This document shows, piece after piece, positions 22,055 to 32,520 of a DNA stretch of 52,089 nt (its first letter is position 1; each line of letters opens with the position of its first letter). The DNA is taken from positions 1 to 52,089 of the forward strand of contig JACGCN010000109.1 in the NCBI GenBank assembly GCA_014905825.1, in the 5' to 3' direction. The notes under the pieces are model-generated. The model did not search any database and was not told where the DNA came from. It saw only the letters and a list, made by a program, of their open reading frames with translations. The position numbers were made by a program, and so were the translations under genes. The stretch comes from Lyophyllum atratum. Taxonomy: Eukaryota; Basidiomycota; Agaricomycetes; Agaricales; Lyophyllaceae.

Positions 22055-23250
22055 TTAGAGTCCCATCCTCTCGCGTAACGTCCGATCTCCACTGGCAGAA
22101 TCCCCAGCCGCCTGTCCATGGTCATGCCTCCGCCCTCCACGGCCCCCGCCACCGAAGTTGCCGTTCCGCCGATGCGGCCTGACATGCCCGTCGCGCTCCC
22201 TGTCGCGTTCCCTGTCGCGCTCCCGCCCCCCACCACGGTCACGGTCCCGTTCACCACGATCCCGCTCTCGCTCCTGAAGAGGTGACGGCGGCCGCGCTCG
22301 CTGGTCATCGTCCACCTCCATTTTGAGATGACTACTGGGTTTGCCGCGTCCGTCTGTGGAGCGTCGTGGAGGGTACTCGCGCGTGTCGGTCCCGCGCGAC
22401 GAGCTGTGCGAGCGGCCGTAGGGCTTCTGGGGAGGCAGGGGTGCGTGGTTTCGCAGAGGGGGAGAGCTCTGAGAGTCTGAGAGACGGGGTTTCTTGTAGG
22501 CTCTGGGGCCTGTCGGGGGGAGCTTGGTTGTTCCGTTTCCGACATCTGCTGGGGTTGAATTTGGGTGATAAGATGTGCGAGGGGACTTGGAATAGGATTT
22601 TGAGCTGTTGTTAGTGCTAATGCTTGGACGGGCGGAGGTCATGAGGGTTTCATAAGATTTGTCGAGTTCCGTGCTGTGGCACCGAATTTAGGCGCTGGAC
22701 ATATGAAAGAATAACGAGCACGCACGATAGTGAAGTTATGACTTGATGAGATTCTGCATAACAAGTGTGAGGATATAGATCGTGTATGTCCATGAAACCG
22801 CGAAACTTATACCTCGGAGTGCACCTTCCAGCCTGGCCACGACCCTCCGCAGCCCACGTACCTCTTCCTTGAGCTTGCCCGTTTCACCCTGCTTCAAGAG
22901 ATCATAGAGCTCATCATTCTCTTCTTGCAACAATCGCGCTCGCTGTGTAAGAGCAGCGTTAACCGTGTTCGAGCCTGACGACGCGCTTAACGCAGTGGGA
23001 GTCGTATGAAGATGGGGCAACAACACCGATACCAGCGCGGGTGGAAGCGTAACAGCATCGTTCGTGGAGGGCCCAGGCTGCGACGCCAAGGATTGACGCA
23101 GGTGTGTGAGTTCATCCTATGAAATTGAGCAGCTATTAGCGGTGGAGCGGCGCGCGAAGGGGTAAATCTCACGGTGAGCTCAGTGAGCTGAGTCTCGCGG
23201 TGGCGCAGGAGGGTCTCGAGTTGGAGCTCTCGAGACGAGGGGAGTGCCAT
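22055..23250 (-). CDS. Coiled-coil protein with RD/RGG tail, WTAP/Mum2-like candidate
   Basis: Four exons (23250-23173, 23116-22813, 22753-22726, 22673-22055) join in phase to 342 residues. The N-terminal third is a coiled coil: ELQLETLLRHRETQLTELTDEL, then ARLLQEENDELYDLLKQGE, GKLKEEVRGLRRVVARLEGAL and RESHQVITSLSTELDKSYE. The C-terminal half is disordered, with a long Arg/Asp/Glu alternation (RERDRERDRERDG) and RGG-like repeats, typical of nuclear RNA-associated proteins. The order of heptads and the EENDEL...ELDKSYE pattern resemble WTAP/Mum2, the scaffold of the mRNA m6A writer complex. That assignment is an inference by eye; a generic splicing-associated coiled coil is the main alternative. 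An upstream in-frame Met exists at 23328. Confidence 0.7.
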
Positions 23251-23934
23251 GGCCGGGGAAGAGGCGGCAGGGGTCAGGGACTCGAACGCTTTGGCTCGAC
23301 GCTGCCCAAATGTGCTCGGGAGATTCAAGATGATGCCAGGCTCCGCTCGGCGGGTATTGAATTTACACGCTGGGCAACGATAAGTCGCAGGCCAATGACT
23401 TCAATTCTGCGCCTTACTTTTCTTGTTCTGTTTATGATGATACACTCCGATTTTTATGGACTCTCAAGGCTGATCTACATACGCAAGCTTGAAGGAACGA
23501 GCCAAAACGCTCTCTCAACGAGGCTGCGTACCTGTATTGAGCTGTTTAGTTGAGTACCAGATCTCAATCAAGGCCAAACAACGCCGCGCATAAAAGGATT
23601 TCGTTTTTTTCCTCCATCTCAACACGACTTCTGTGCGCGACGAGCATCATCACAACTTGTAAGTTTCATCTCTTGACAGTCTTTTCCTCTTTCTGGCTGT
23701 GATGTCAACTTTATTCACACTGTATGAGCCGATCGTGTTAGACGCACTTTCGCCATGAATCATTTCTACAACGGTAGCTGAGCCTACTTTCAACTTGTCA
23801 CCTCATCCGTTCACGCGTTCCGATAACTGACGAATCTCAGGTTTCTAGGGCCCCAGTTGGATTGACTTTCATTACAGTCGCACGGGTATCTGCTTGTAGT
23901 GTACATATGAAAAATGCCATCGATAAATTTACGT
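23251..23934. other. Intergenic stretch between the coiled-coil gene and the STEEP1 homologue
   Basis: No supported gene. A TATA-like CATAAAAGG near 23589 on the plus strand precedes GT-AG-like sequence and an ATG near 23756, but no open frame of useful length follows. It may be a noncoding transcript or nothing. Confidence 0.4.
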
Positions 23935-24592
23935 TTATGACATCGACATTGACGCGTCCTCGTCAAGCGCGTCCTGTGGAATTTGACCCTGGTTTTGAGT
24001 GAGAGCGCCAGCCAAGATATAAAAGAACGGCGCTGATTTGACAGGCGGCGGCAAGGACTGGTAACCAACAGCTAGGGAACAGCGCGGACAGTGGAAGCGG
24101 AATTGCCGTTCATGCCCGCCTTGACTGCTTTCCCGGTGAATGTTAGCGATACCGATGATATGTGTTGACGATGTGCGTACCGTTCAAGGAGGATGGGTTC
24201 GCCAGAGACTGCATTCAGCTTGAATATCCTTGCTTTTCCTGCATCACTGTCTTGCGTTCGCATAATTATAGCATTGCCAGTCTTGCGTCGAGGAAGGGTG
24301 GCAAGGCTTTTGTCAATGACAAGCTGTCACGACAATCAGATGCTGTGAGATGACCATGTGAATTACGCTTACGATGAACTCGCCACATATGCAGTCTGAA
24401 AAAGGAAAATTGGTCAATCCGAGATGATTCGGACTCGGGAAATTAGCTTACAATAAACACGGAGGGCAGCCGCCGAGGATGCAGTTGGCTGTGCTGTGAA
24501 TACGGTCAGTCTCTTGACTGAGAAGAGTAGAATCCTCGGGACGCACCGTCAGTAGAAGACGAAACGGCTGAACGAGAGACGACTTTGGGCAT
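23935..24592 (-). CDS. STEEP1 / UPF0428 family protein
   Basis: Five exons (24592-24547, 24493-24452, 24395-24373, 24323-24181, 24124-23935) join exactly in phase to 147 residues. It begins MPKVVSRSAVSSSTD, the invariant start of the STEEP1 (CXorf56) family. Then come LRVYYCICGEFILVIDKSLATLP with a CxC pair, KLNAVSGEPILLER, and GGHERQYRFHCPRCSLAVGY with a CxxC pair, so a zinc-binding fold is likely. The end, ALDEDASMSMS, is acidic. In vertebrates STEEP1 helps STING leave the ER; plant and fungal members have no settled role. It shares a 217-base divergent promoter with the ankyrin gene. Identification rests on the motif order and is strong. Confidence 0.88.
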
Positions 24593-24809
24593 GCTGGGGC
24601 AGGATGGATGCGTGCCGAATGACGGACGAGAGCAGACCCGAACTTCAGCCCTCCGAAATTCGCTCAGGCACGCACCGCTTCTACACTGCATACGGTCCAC
24701 GTGATCACTTTCACGATCTAAATTGTGGGCTTGACAACTCTTCCCCCATCTAATTGTCCTGCTGCGCCGGATTCTCGCCCTTTCCTCCTCTGTTTCGTTC
24801 TCACGCGCA
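24593..24809. promoter_or_regulatory. Divergent promoter, STEEP1 homologue / ankyrin gene
   Basis: 217 bases between start codons. A CT-rich stretch before the ankyrin ATG is typical of a basidiomycete 5' leader. No TATA box is evident. Confidence 0.5.
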
Positions 24810-26814
24810 ATGGCTGAAAAAGACGCCACCGCGAGGCTACGAAGAGCCGTCAAGGGTACCTCACACTATACCGAACTTGCCCGGCGACGTGCTAATCTGT
24901 GCCACTTAGAAAATAACCTGTTCCTAGTCAGAAGGCTCGTGCAGAGGACCGAAATGCGCAATCCAGACTCTTCGCCACGTCGGTACACATCACTAGCATG
25001 GGCGGCCGTACTAGGGCACGAGGAGACTTTTGAGTTCCTTCTCACAGCGGGTCATGACGACGAGGAACTGAGCAGGGTATGTATTCACGTCAACCGACCC
25101 ACTATATGCGCCTATATCTGACTTTGGATAGGACTCGGAAAATAACACCATCCTCATGCTTCTTGCCGACCATAAACCACCTCCCAGTAATCCCTATGTC
25201 TCCCAGCAATCTTCACAGGATATTTCGGGCGCCACCCTGCGAATGGCCCGTCTATATTACGATCGCTATTCGTGGGTTTTGGACTGGGCGAACGGCCAAG
25301 GAAAGACTGCCCTACATATCTCCGCGGTGAAGGGAAACGAGGAACTTGTGAGGGTGAGTCTAGTGCTGCGCGCTTCATCGCAATCCCGTTTACAGATTAC
25401 TCGTCAGATGTTTTGTGACTTGGGTGCAGATGTCGATCTTCCTGATAATAAGGGAAATACTCCGTTGCATTAGTACGTTCTCTATCGTCCAATCGCAGTT
25501 TTGTGTCTTAGCCATCGTTATAGCGCTAGCTCTTGGGGGCATATATCGGTACGCGCACCCCTAAATTGTGTCCTTTCAGTTTCCTCACATCGTTCCAGGT
25601 CGTACAACTCCTAATCGAACGTGGCTGCCAGTTTGCTGCTCGAAACAACGAAGGCGATACCGCCTCAGATTACGCCTATTCGTAAGAAGCCTTCAACCTT
25701 CCTTTAAGCTTATCTTAACAATGTTCTGTTTAGGTTCAATACAAAGGAAACCTTGCAGGACACGGCTCGTCTGACATTCGAAAACAACAAAAAGTCGCGA
25801 AGAAATCAGGCCGTTGAACGAAGCAATGAATGGGGCGGGTCGAATCCGATACCCATGCCCCCTCCCAACGTGCCTCCGAAAAATCGTGACGCAATGCGAA
25901 GAATGAGAAGCGGATCTGGTACCAGTCGTTCTACCAATACCACCTCGGACAGTGGGGATATGGATAGTAATGGCTTGGCACCTGGGCACCACAGTCAGAC
26001 ATCCTTCTCTGCTTCCTCGTCACCATCACACCCTTCCACGGGGTCAAACTCATACTACCATAATCAGCACCTTGGTGGTCACCTTACACCACAGATGACC
26101 GCGACAAGCAGCACAGTCACGGTTTCCGGTGCATCTCCCGCAGCGCACCATGGCTCGACGCTAAATCCTCCTGTCAACCCTGTGTCAGCATTATCCCCAA
26201 TCGCTAATCGTATGCGAGAACGGGATGCAGATGCCAGGGAAAAGTACCTTCTGCGCAATCGGAGTGGAAGTCAGGGGACTTCCTCTACGGACAATAGATC
26301 GCAGAATGGTTCTCACTTCGCATCAGCTGGGCCTTCGGCCAATGGAGACGACATCACTGCATTGAACCAAGTCCCAAATAGTGGTGCTTCCACCCCTCGA
26401 CGACTACGCCCTTCGGTGTCTGCTGCGCAACTGCGGACAATAGATAGTCCTTCCCCAGCTCCCGCCAATAATCACGCCATACACACCCAGCCCGAAAACC
26501 GGAATAGATCGGGCACAAATCCATCCACACGACCATCTCAAACTACTCCGTTACTCACTCGATCCTCATCCATAACAACATCACCGCGATCCCTAGCCAG
26601 CCCGGACCTAGAAGATAACGAATCTTATATTGGCCCGCCAAGTCAGTTTGCCCAGTTCCCGGAGCCACCATCAGCCTCCGAGGACACCACTACCCCCATG
26701 GCGAGTCGTCGGAAGGCGTTCCATATACTGTCAAAACCCCTACCTCCCATTGAACAGCCCGCGTCAGCTAGTCATCGGCGGGGGATGTCGGCAGCTTCTG
26801 TTCGCGGTACGTAA
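24810..26814 (+). CDS. Avo2-like ankyrin-repeat protein
   Basis: Seven exons (24810-24855, 24910-25076, 25132-25353, 25408-25472, 25524-25548, 25599-25681, 25734-26814) give 562 residues. The N-terminal 200 residues are ankyrin repeats: NNLFLVRRLVQR, TSLAWAAVLGHEETFEFLL, GKTALHISAVKGNEELVR, DLGADVDLPDNKGNTPLHYA and VVQLLIERGCQFAARNNEGD. The rest is disordered, rich in Ser, Asn and Pro. This order, with a start like DATARLRRAVKENN, resembles yeast Avo2, a TORC2 subunit at the plasma membrane; that link is by eye. Intron 24856-24909 is 54 bases and in frame without a stop, so it is easily missed. GTACGTAA at the apparent stop resembles a donor, so a further 3' exon is possible. Confidence 0.82.
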
Positions 26815-27153
26815 CTTATAGGGAGTGTAGCATGGTTTTTGGCTCTGTGTACTACCAATGTCTGTATTATTTATCTCCCTCCCCGTAGTAGTAGCCCTTT
26901 CGTCCCGCTTTGATTGTTGTTGTTACAAGTTGTATGAATAGACGGCTAATGATACAGACTGTCCACCAGGAGGAAAGGTTAAAGAACAGCCACGACAGGT
27001 GGAATGCATGGTGAAGCAGCGGAGAGTGCCGATTAAGGTGATCGGGAAGGTGACTTGTGAGGCAAGAGGCCGCCCTACTTAAACCAACCCTCACACATGT
27101 TCGTTTCTCTCCACCACGTCTACCATAGCACGTAGCTTCAGCCTTCGTGGGAT
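26815..27153. other. Intergenic stretch before the transporter gene
   Basis: Presumed 3' flank of the ankyrin gene and promoter of the next gene. I see no gene or clear element. Confidence 0.5.
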
Positions 27154-29654
27154 ATGATACAACCCATTAGCGATGGTGATCCCGACCCCACCACCCAGAT
27201 ACCCTGGCCAACTGGCCGCCCGAGACAAGCTTCAGATTCTGCCTCGGATGACGACAGTCTTTCTAGGACCGCGACTGAGGATGATGGCCAACGAAATGCG
27301 CCCGAGAGCACTCCCAAGGCGAATGTAGAACCTGGAAGGCGTCGACTAACTACTTGGGATCTCATTACGTTGAGCATTTCGATGGCCGGAGCTCAAATTG
27401 CCTGGACCGTTGAGCTGGGGTAAGTTCCGTCATCAAGAGGGCACGTCAAACACTTAACGTTCTCCAGCTATGGTACTCCATTTCTACTCGACCTTGGACT
27501 CTCGGAGCATGTCACTTCCCTTGTATGGCTGGCGGGACCCATCAGTGGGCTCGTAGCCCAACCCGTAATAGGTCAGTGATTACTTATATTGCGAGAGTCG
27601 AGATATTCATGCCGCTCAGGTGCCCTGTCTGATTCTTCTGCGTCAAAATACCGCCGGCGGTACTGGATCATCGTGTCTACGGTTGCCCTCGTGATCTCCA
27701 CCCTCACACTAGCCTTCTGTCAGGAAATAGCGAAGACGGTCGTTGACTTGGTAGGCGGAGGCGCAGGGGATTGGGACGACAGGTCGAAAGAGCAGGTATT
27801 AGAATCATCTTGTCTCGCCGTCGACGCGCTCCTAAAGAGTTTGCAGGTCAAGAGCACTGCCATTGGTCTCGCTGTTCTGTCGTTCTACATTCTGGACTTT
27901 GCTTTGAATGGACTCCAAGCCTCCCTGAGAAACCTTCTTCTCGACATAGCCCCCGCTGATCAACTCAATGCTGGGAATGCATGGCATGGTCGAATGACCA
28001 ATGCTGGAAACATCGTCGGGTTTGGGTTTGGTACGCAGTGGAATTTACTTCTTGCAACATGCAGAGCACTAAAATTAAGCCCATGAACAGGGTTCCTTCC
28101 CCTCGCCAAGTTACCTATCATACGCCTGCTAGGAGGCGATCAGTTCCGCAAGTTTTGCGTCATTTGTATTGTTATCCTCGTCATCACAGTCTGGATGACT
28201 TGTTACTGTCATCAAGAACAAGAACGTAAGCAAGTACAAAGGAGGAACAAGTTCGTCGTGTTTCGCCACTACGCGCTGTCTCCCTCACAAATATTCCAGC
28301 AAATTCAAGGATGTCTTCGTCGGTATTCACACTGCACTCATCACCCTTCCGAAGCCCATCCGCCGTGTTTGTTACGTTCAGTTGTTCGCCTTCATGGGCT
28401 GGTATGCACATTCTTGGAATATCCGCAAAGTCTCTACCTGCTGATGCCTACCCCTAGGTTTCCGTTTTTGTTCTATTCGTATGTGATTTCAACATCACAC
28501 CTGTTTTCTTTTAACCCTACCATCTTGCCAGCACCACTTACGTGGGCCAGGTGATGGCATATGAGCGACAAGAGGATCCTGACCCAGAGTACGCCACCCG
28601 CAGGGGGGAATTCGCCATGCTCCTTTACAGCATCAGTACGTGTAGTTGATCTGTAAACCTTTGGGCCACTTTAACCTCCATTTTCAGTCGGTGTAGGCAC
28701 AGGAATTCTTCTGCCTCATCTTGCTAATCGCGATCGTCGACTACTGGCACACACGGAAGATGTAGATGAAGATGCGGAGATCACGCGCCTCCGTAATACT
28801 GTTCGGGAATGGCGTGCGGATGCTCTTCGTCAGGGGAAACCTCTTCGTCTGCCTATCATGCCCTTTCTGTTACGCAATATATGGACAGGCGCATTGATCT
28901 TGTTTACCATACTTACTTTCTCAACCTTTTTCATTACCACGGTCGCCCAGGTACGTTCTCCTTCCATCGCTGCGAAAGGCGCTACTAATCTCTTGCTTAT
29001 AGGCTACAGCCTTCATCAGTTTAGTGGGAATCTGCTGGGCCGTAGCCATGTGGGTGCCGTTCGCAATTATAATGGAGGTGAGTTGACAAGTTGCTGTCAA
29101 ACACATATCATAAATCTCCTTTCAGATCCTCAAAGATGGACCTGCTCAATCGACAACTGCCGCGCTGGCTGCAAGAAGACCATCACACACTCGTGTTCTC
29201 TCAGCCCCGCCCCCACGCCGCCTTGTTGACGAACAACAGCCTTTACTCCGTCGCCGTTCATTCGATGCATATGAACCCGGCCCAGGAGAGGTTCCCATCG
29301 CTCCGATGGCTGGAGGAACTGTCCTCGGCATCCATAATCTCGCCATCGTGATGCCTCAGTTCATTGTCAGTTGGTTAGCTTGTGCCATCTTGCCTTCGAA
29401 GTTGACCTTCTATCTAGGTCGCTTTGGTCACGAGCGCCATTTTCCGCATCGTTGATGGCGGGCCTCCCGGTGTCGTAGATCATGGCAACACATATCTCGG
29501 GAAGACAGGTGTTGGTTGGGTGTTACGTTTCGGCGGATGTTGTACGTTGATTGCTGCGTTTATTGTTAGACGGGTCCCGCCTACGCCGACCGAGAAGGCC
29601 ATGCGGCGCAGGCTTGGTGAGATGCAATTGCTTCGTGAAGAGACCAACCCTTAG
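27154..29654 (+). CDS. SLC45/Sut1-type sugar transporter (GPH/MFS)
   Basis: A twelve-helix sugar-proton symporter of the plasma membrane, related to fission yeast Sut1 and animal SLC45. A hydrophilic acidic N-terminus (about 65 residues) is followed by LTTWDLITLSISMAGAQIAW, TVELGYGTPFLLDLGLS and VWLAGPISGLVAQPVIGALSD, the signature first three helices. Further helices include YWIIVSTVALVISTLTLAF, FYILDFALNGLQASLRNLL, KFCVICIVILVITVW, ALILFTILTFSTFFITTVAQ and ATAFISLVGICWAVAMWVPF. The end reads MRRRLGEMQLLREETNP. At least ten introns; 27796-27846 is a 51-base in-frame intron. Between 28209 and 28313 the splice phases do not match by one base on either choice of donor I tried, so that junction is unresolved and may hide an indel. 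Substrate (sucrose, maltose or other) cannot be read from sequence. Confidence 0.9.
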
Positions 29655-30228
29655 TGGCTTCCCCTTGATGTCTTACCCTTTCCCTTTCCAACTCGCACTG
29701 CTTTCGTGGCGTTATGGTGGTCCTTGTAGAACTAATGTACTGATGAATTTAACCTTCAAGACTGAATTATACACATCACATAGTCCCAGTCATCCACGGT
29801 ATTCGTGGAGATGAAACGACAAGGTATTGGCGTTATCGGAGGACAGCCCCCCGCAAAGATGGTTTGTGATAGAGATGGAACTAATGAAAGAATGAGCAGA
29901 ACGCTTTGAGAAGGGGGCACGTTGAGGACTGACATGATGAAGCACGAGATGGGATATAGAATAATCGAACGGAAAGAGAATGCTCTGAGAACGTCAAGAA
30001 TGGTGACTTAGACTTCATATCACGGATACCATGTGAGAGCAAGGGGCTGTCTACCAAGTATGTGAACAAGGTATCATCCAGGTAGACAACTGAAGCATAC
30101 CTCCTTTCTTTACACAAATGATGGTACATGCTGTATCGCTGTCCTTGAAGCCTGATGTCTCCCAGTCCAAGACTGCACCATCAGGAAATTCCGCGTGATC
30201 TATGCACACAAATCAGGAACCAAAAACT
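29655..30228. other. Intergenic stretch between convergent genes
   Basis: Shared 3' flank of the transporter (plus) and DPH6 (minus). The small frame at 29881-30129 has no recognisable features. Nothing else seen. Confidence 0.55.
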
Positions 30229-32412
30229 CTATAAGAAATGGGTCCTACTGAGCTGGAACACGGGTCGCTGATCCTGCATGATTATTTCACCATCATCATC
30301 ATCCTCATCTGAGACTGCGCAGCGACCGGTGTGTAGCATGACTTGCTTCTCAAATAACGCATCCTTCGGGAGTGCTTGAACAACTATGTATAAGGTTGGT
30401 ACCAGAGGAGTCTGAACAGCCATCAGATAAGTTTGGTACGATCCTGAACCGGGACACACCTTATACTTTTGAGAGGCACCGTGTGGCGGTTTAACATGTG
30501 GAAGATCGTCGGCATCGCCAAACCAATATAGAGCCATATGTGTGTACGCAGTCCAACCCAGGCCAGAGGTACTCCGCAGGACATTCGTGATCCTTGAAAC
30601 ATGCTGTGATGCCAGCGCTGTTTCTACAGCTAGTGAACGCGGCGAGGGAAGGGTGAGCTGACTTGGAATAAGCCCAATTTGTCCAGAGATGAAGATGCGC
30701 TCTCCCGCCTATTCCGGAACTGATCGGCCGCGCTCAATCACTCTAGACAGAGACGTGGTACGTACTGTGATGGCTTGAGAGTAAGGTCCAATATTGGCGG
30801 GCGCCCAGTAGCTTAACCCCTGGACATGGAGGGCCTGCCGATCACTCGGACTACTTTCGGCGAAGGCAATGCAATCTAGGCGGACGCGTATTGGGTGCGG
30901 AAGATCAACGGCCACGCAAGCACGCGCTGGAGGGCTGGAACCAAAGAACGTCGAATAGACAGCATTGACGTGTGCAAATAAATTCATATCCGAGAGAAAT
31001 ATGTTAATATTCGTGCAATTTGAGACGTGGAGACCATGTTCGCTGAGACGTGCTGCGATAGATGGGTTTAAGAGAACATCGAAGAAGAAAGCCAGACGGA
31101 CCTTGTAGAAGCTGGAAACATTCTGTAACCTCATCCTCTATGGAAATCTCTTCAATAGGATTTGGCACTGAGCGTTCAATATTCGAAACAGAGATCCAGG
31201 CATCCAATTTCTTGCTATCGGCGACCTTAATAGATAGCCCATCCGAATGCACTGTTTCGGAGGTATCCCTATTCAGAGTCCGTGACGATCCTTCTTGGGA
31301 CGCTGCCACAGCATCCCGCATAGAAATGAATTCGTCCTCTAATAATGGCGGGATCTGGAGGTCAAAAGTTTCGCTAGGTGGCTTCGCTTCGAGGACCGCG
31401 CTTTTTATCCTCAGATACGCAACTGTCGCGAAATCATTATCTGAATGGATGACAGTTTCGACTTCAGTCCTGAGTATGGATATAAGTTCTAAATGTTTCA
31501 TCTGTAGACAAACATGCGGACATACAGAACGATCCGATGCTTGAAAAGAGGGCAGTCCAAAGTCAGACTCTCGTACTCTCCACCTTCGCCACATATATGT
31601 GCGCCGTAGAGGCGATTCTGTGAAGATTTGTTATAATTAGAAGAACAAACATTTTGTATCTTGGATCACCAGTTTCACGAGAGTAGGCTGCATCTCAGCA
31701 AGCGTTTTCCCAAGATGTTTAGTGGTCAGTCCGATCCCAGCAACTTTGATGAGGATAGCCTCCATCCCTGCAGTAATCATCTCAGTTAATAGCTCTCCTT
31801 GATCTCTGTTCCAGAGATAGCATAAAGGAGTCAATCCAAGACGGCGGCATCTTCAGGAATTATCAGACTACGCATCCATGGAAACAAGAAGAAGCTCACA
31901 CATGTTCAACCCTTATGCGCTGGTAGTTCGACAAGATCGCGCCTACTGATACGCCTAGGACATCCGGATGGTGAGACTAGCGCGTGGGTTAATTTAGGTA
32001 GTTGAAGAAGCGAAAAATACTTACCTTGACATCGGATAACAACGCGAACAGATCCTCTGTCTCGTCTCCAGCGACAGCACCCGTACCCGTCGCGTCCCTG
32101 CTACCGTACTCTGATCCCTGTTCTACTGCATCTCCAGTAATGACGCGCCGATACAGCGGAACTTCCAATGCGCGAGCGACAAATTCTATCGCGTCTTGAC
32201 CCACGGTTTGATAGAGATACGAGTCAAGTTCCTCTGGGTTGACGGAATGTTTCGTCGGAAGAGCTCAGATCGGATGCAAAGAGCAATGCCGAACCTTTTC
32301 CAGCCTCAGGGCCTAAGGAGGCGGCCGCCACGAGCTCATGACCGTTCTTGGCACAGTGGAGGAGGTTAAAGCAGCTGTCCTTGCCGCCACTGAGGAGGGC
32401 AAGATATTTCAT
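30229..32412 (-). CDS. DPH6: Diphthine-ammonia ligase with two RidA-like domains
   Basis: Dph6 performs the ATP-dependent amidation that completes diphthamide on elongation factor 2. The ATG at 32412 gives MKYLALLSGGKDSCFNLLHC; SGGKDS is the PP-loop. Then LDSYLYQTVGQDAIEFVARA, LEVPLYRRVITG, HHPDVLGVSVGAILSNYQRIRVEHV, LTPLCYLWNRDQGELL and YGAHICGEGGEYESLTLDCPLF, the full ATP-pyrophosphatase domain. The C-terminal half carries two RidA/YjgF-like folds (INIFLSDMNLFAHVNAVYS...FFGSSPPARACVAV, and ANIGPYSQAI then RIFISGQIGLIP), as in yeast Dph6. Eight exons (32412-32295, 32233-32025, 31976-31900, 31850-31670, 31617-31526, 31469-31102, 31052-30766, 30708-30229) sum to 603 residues in phase. An acidic DEDDDD run near the end comes from a GAT microsatellite. 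Confidence 0.95.
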
Positions 32413-32520
32413 GGTCAAAGGTCAGATCAAAAAAGGTAATCAGGGTGTCTGGAGTCCCACTCCCGATTTGACTCACGATCTTGAAAGTTGATTCGGCCTC
32501 CTCAATTTCTATTCTCTACA
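32413..32520. promoter_or_regulatory. Divergent promoter, DPH6 / FRS1
   Basis: 108 bases between start codons of two translation genes on opposite strands. Co-expression is a reasonable inference; no specific element is recognised. Confidence 0.55.

Noticed and set aside
22190..22280. Simple-sequence RD/RGG stretch as a satellite
   Set aside because: It lies in frame within a spliced coding exon and encodes the Arg/Asp-rich tail.
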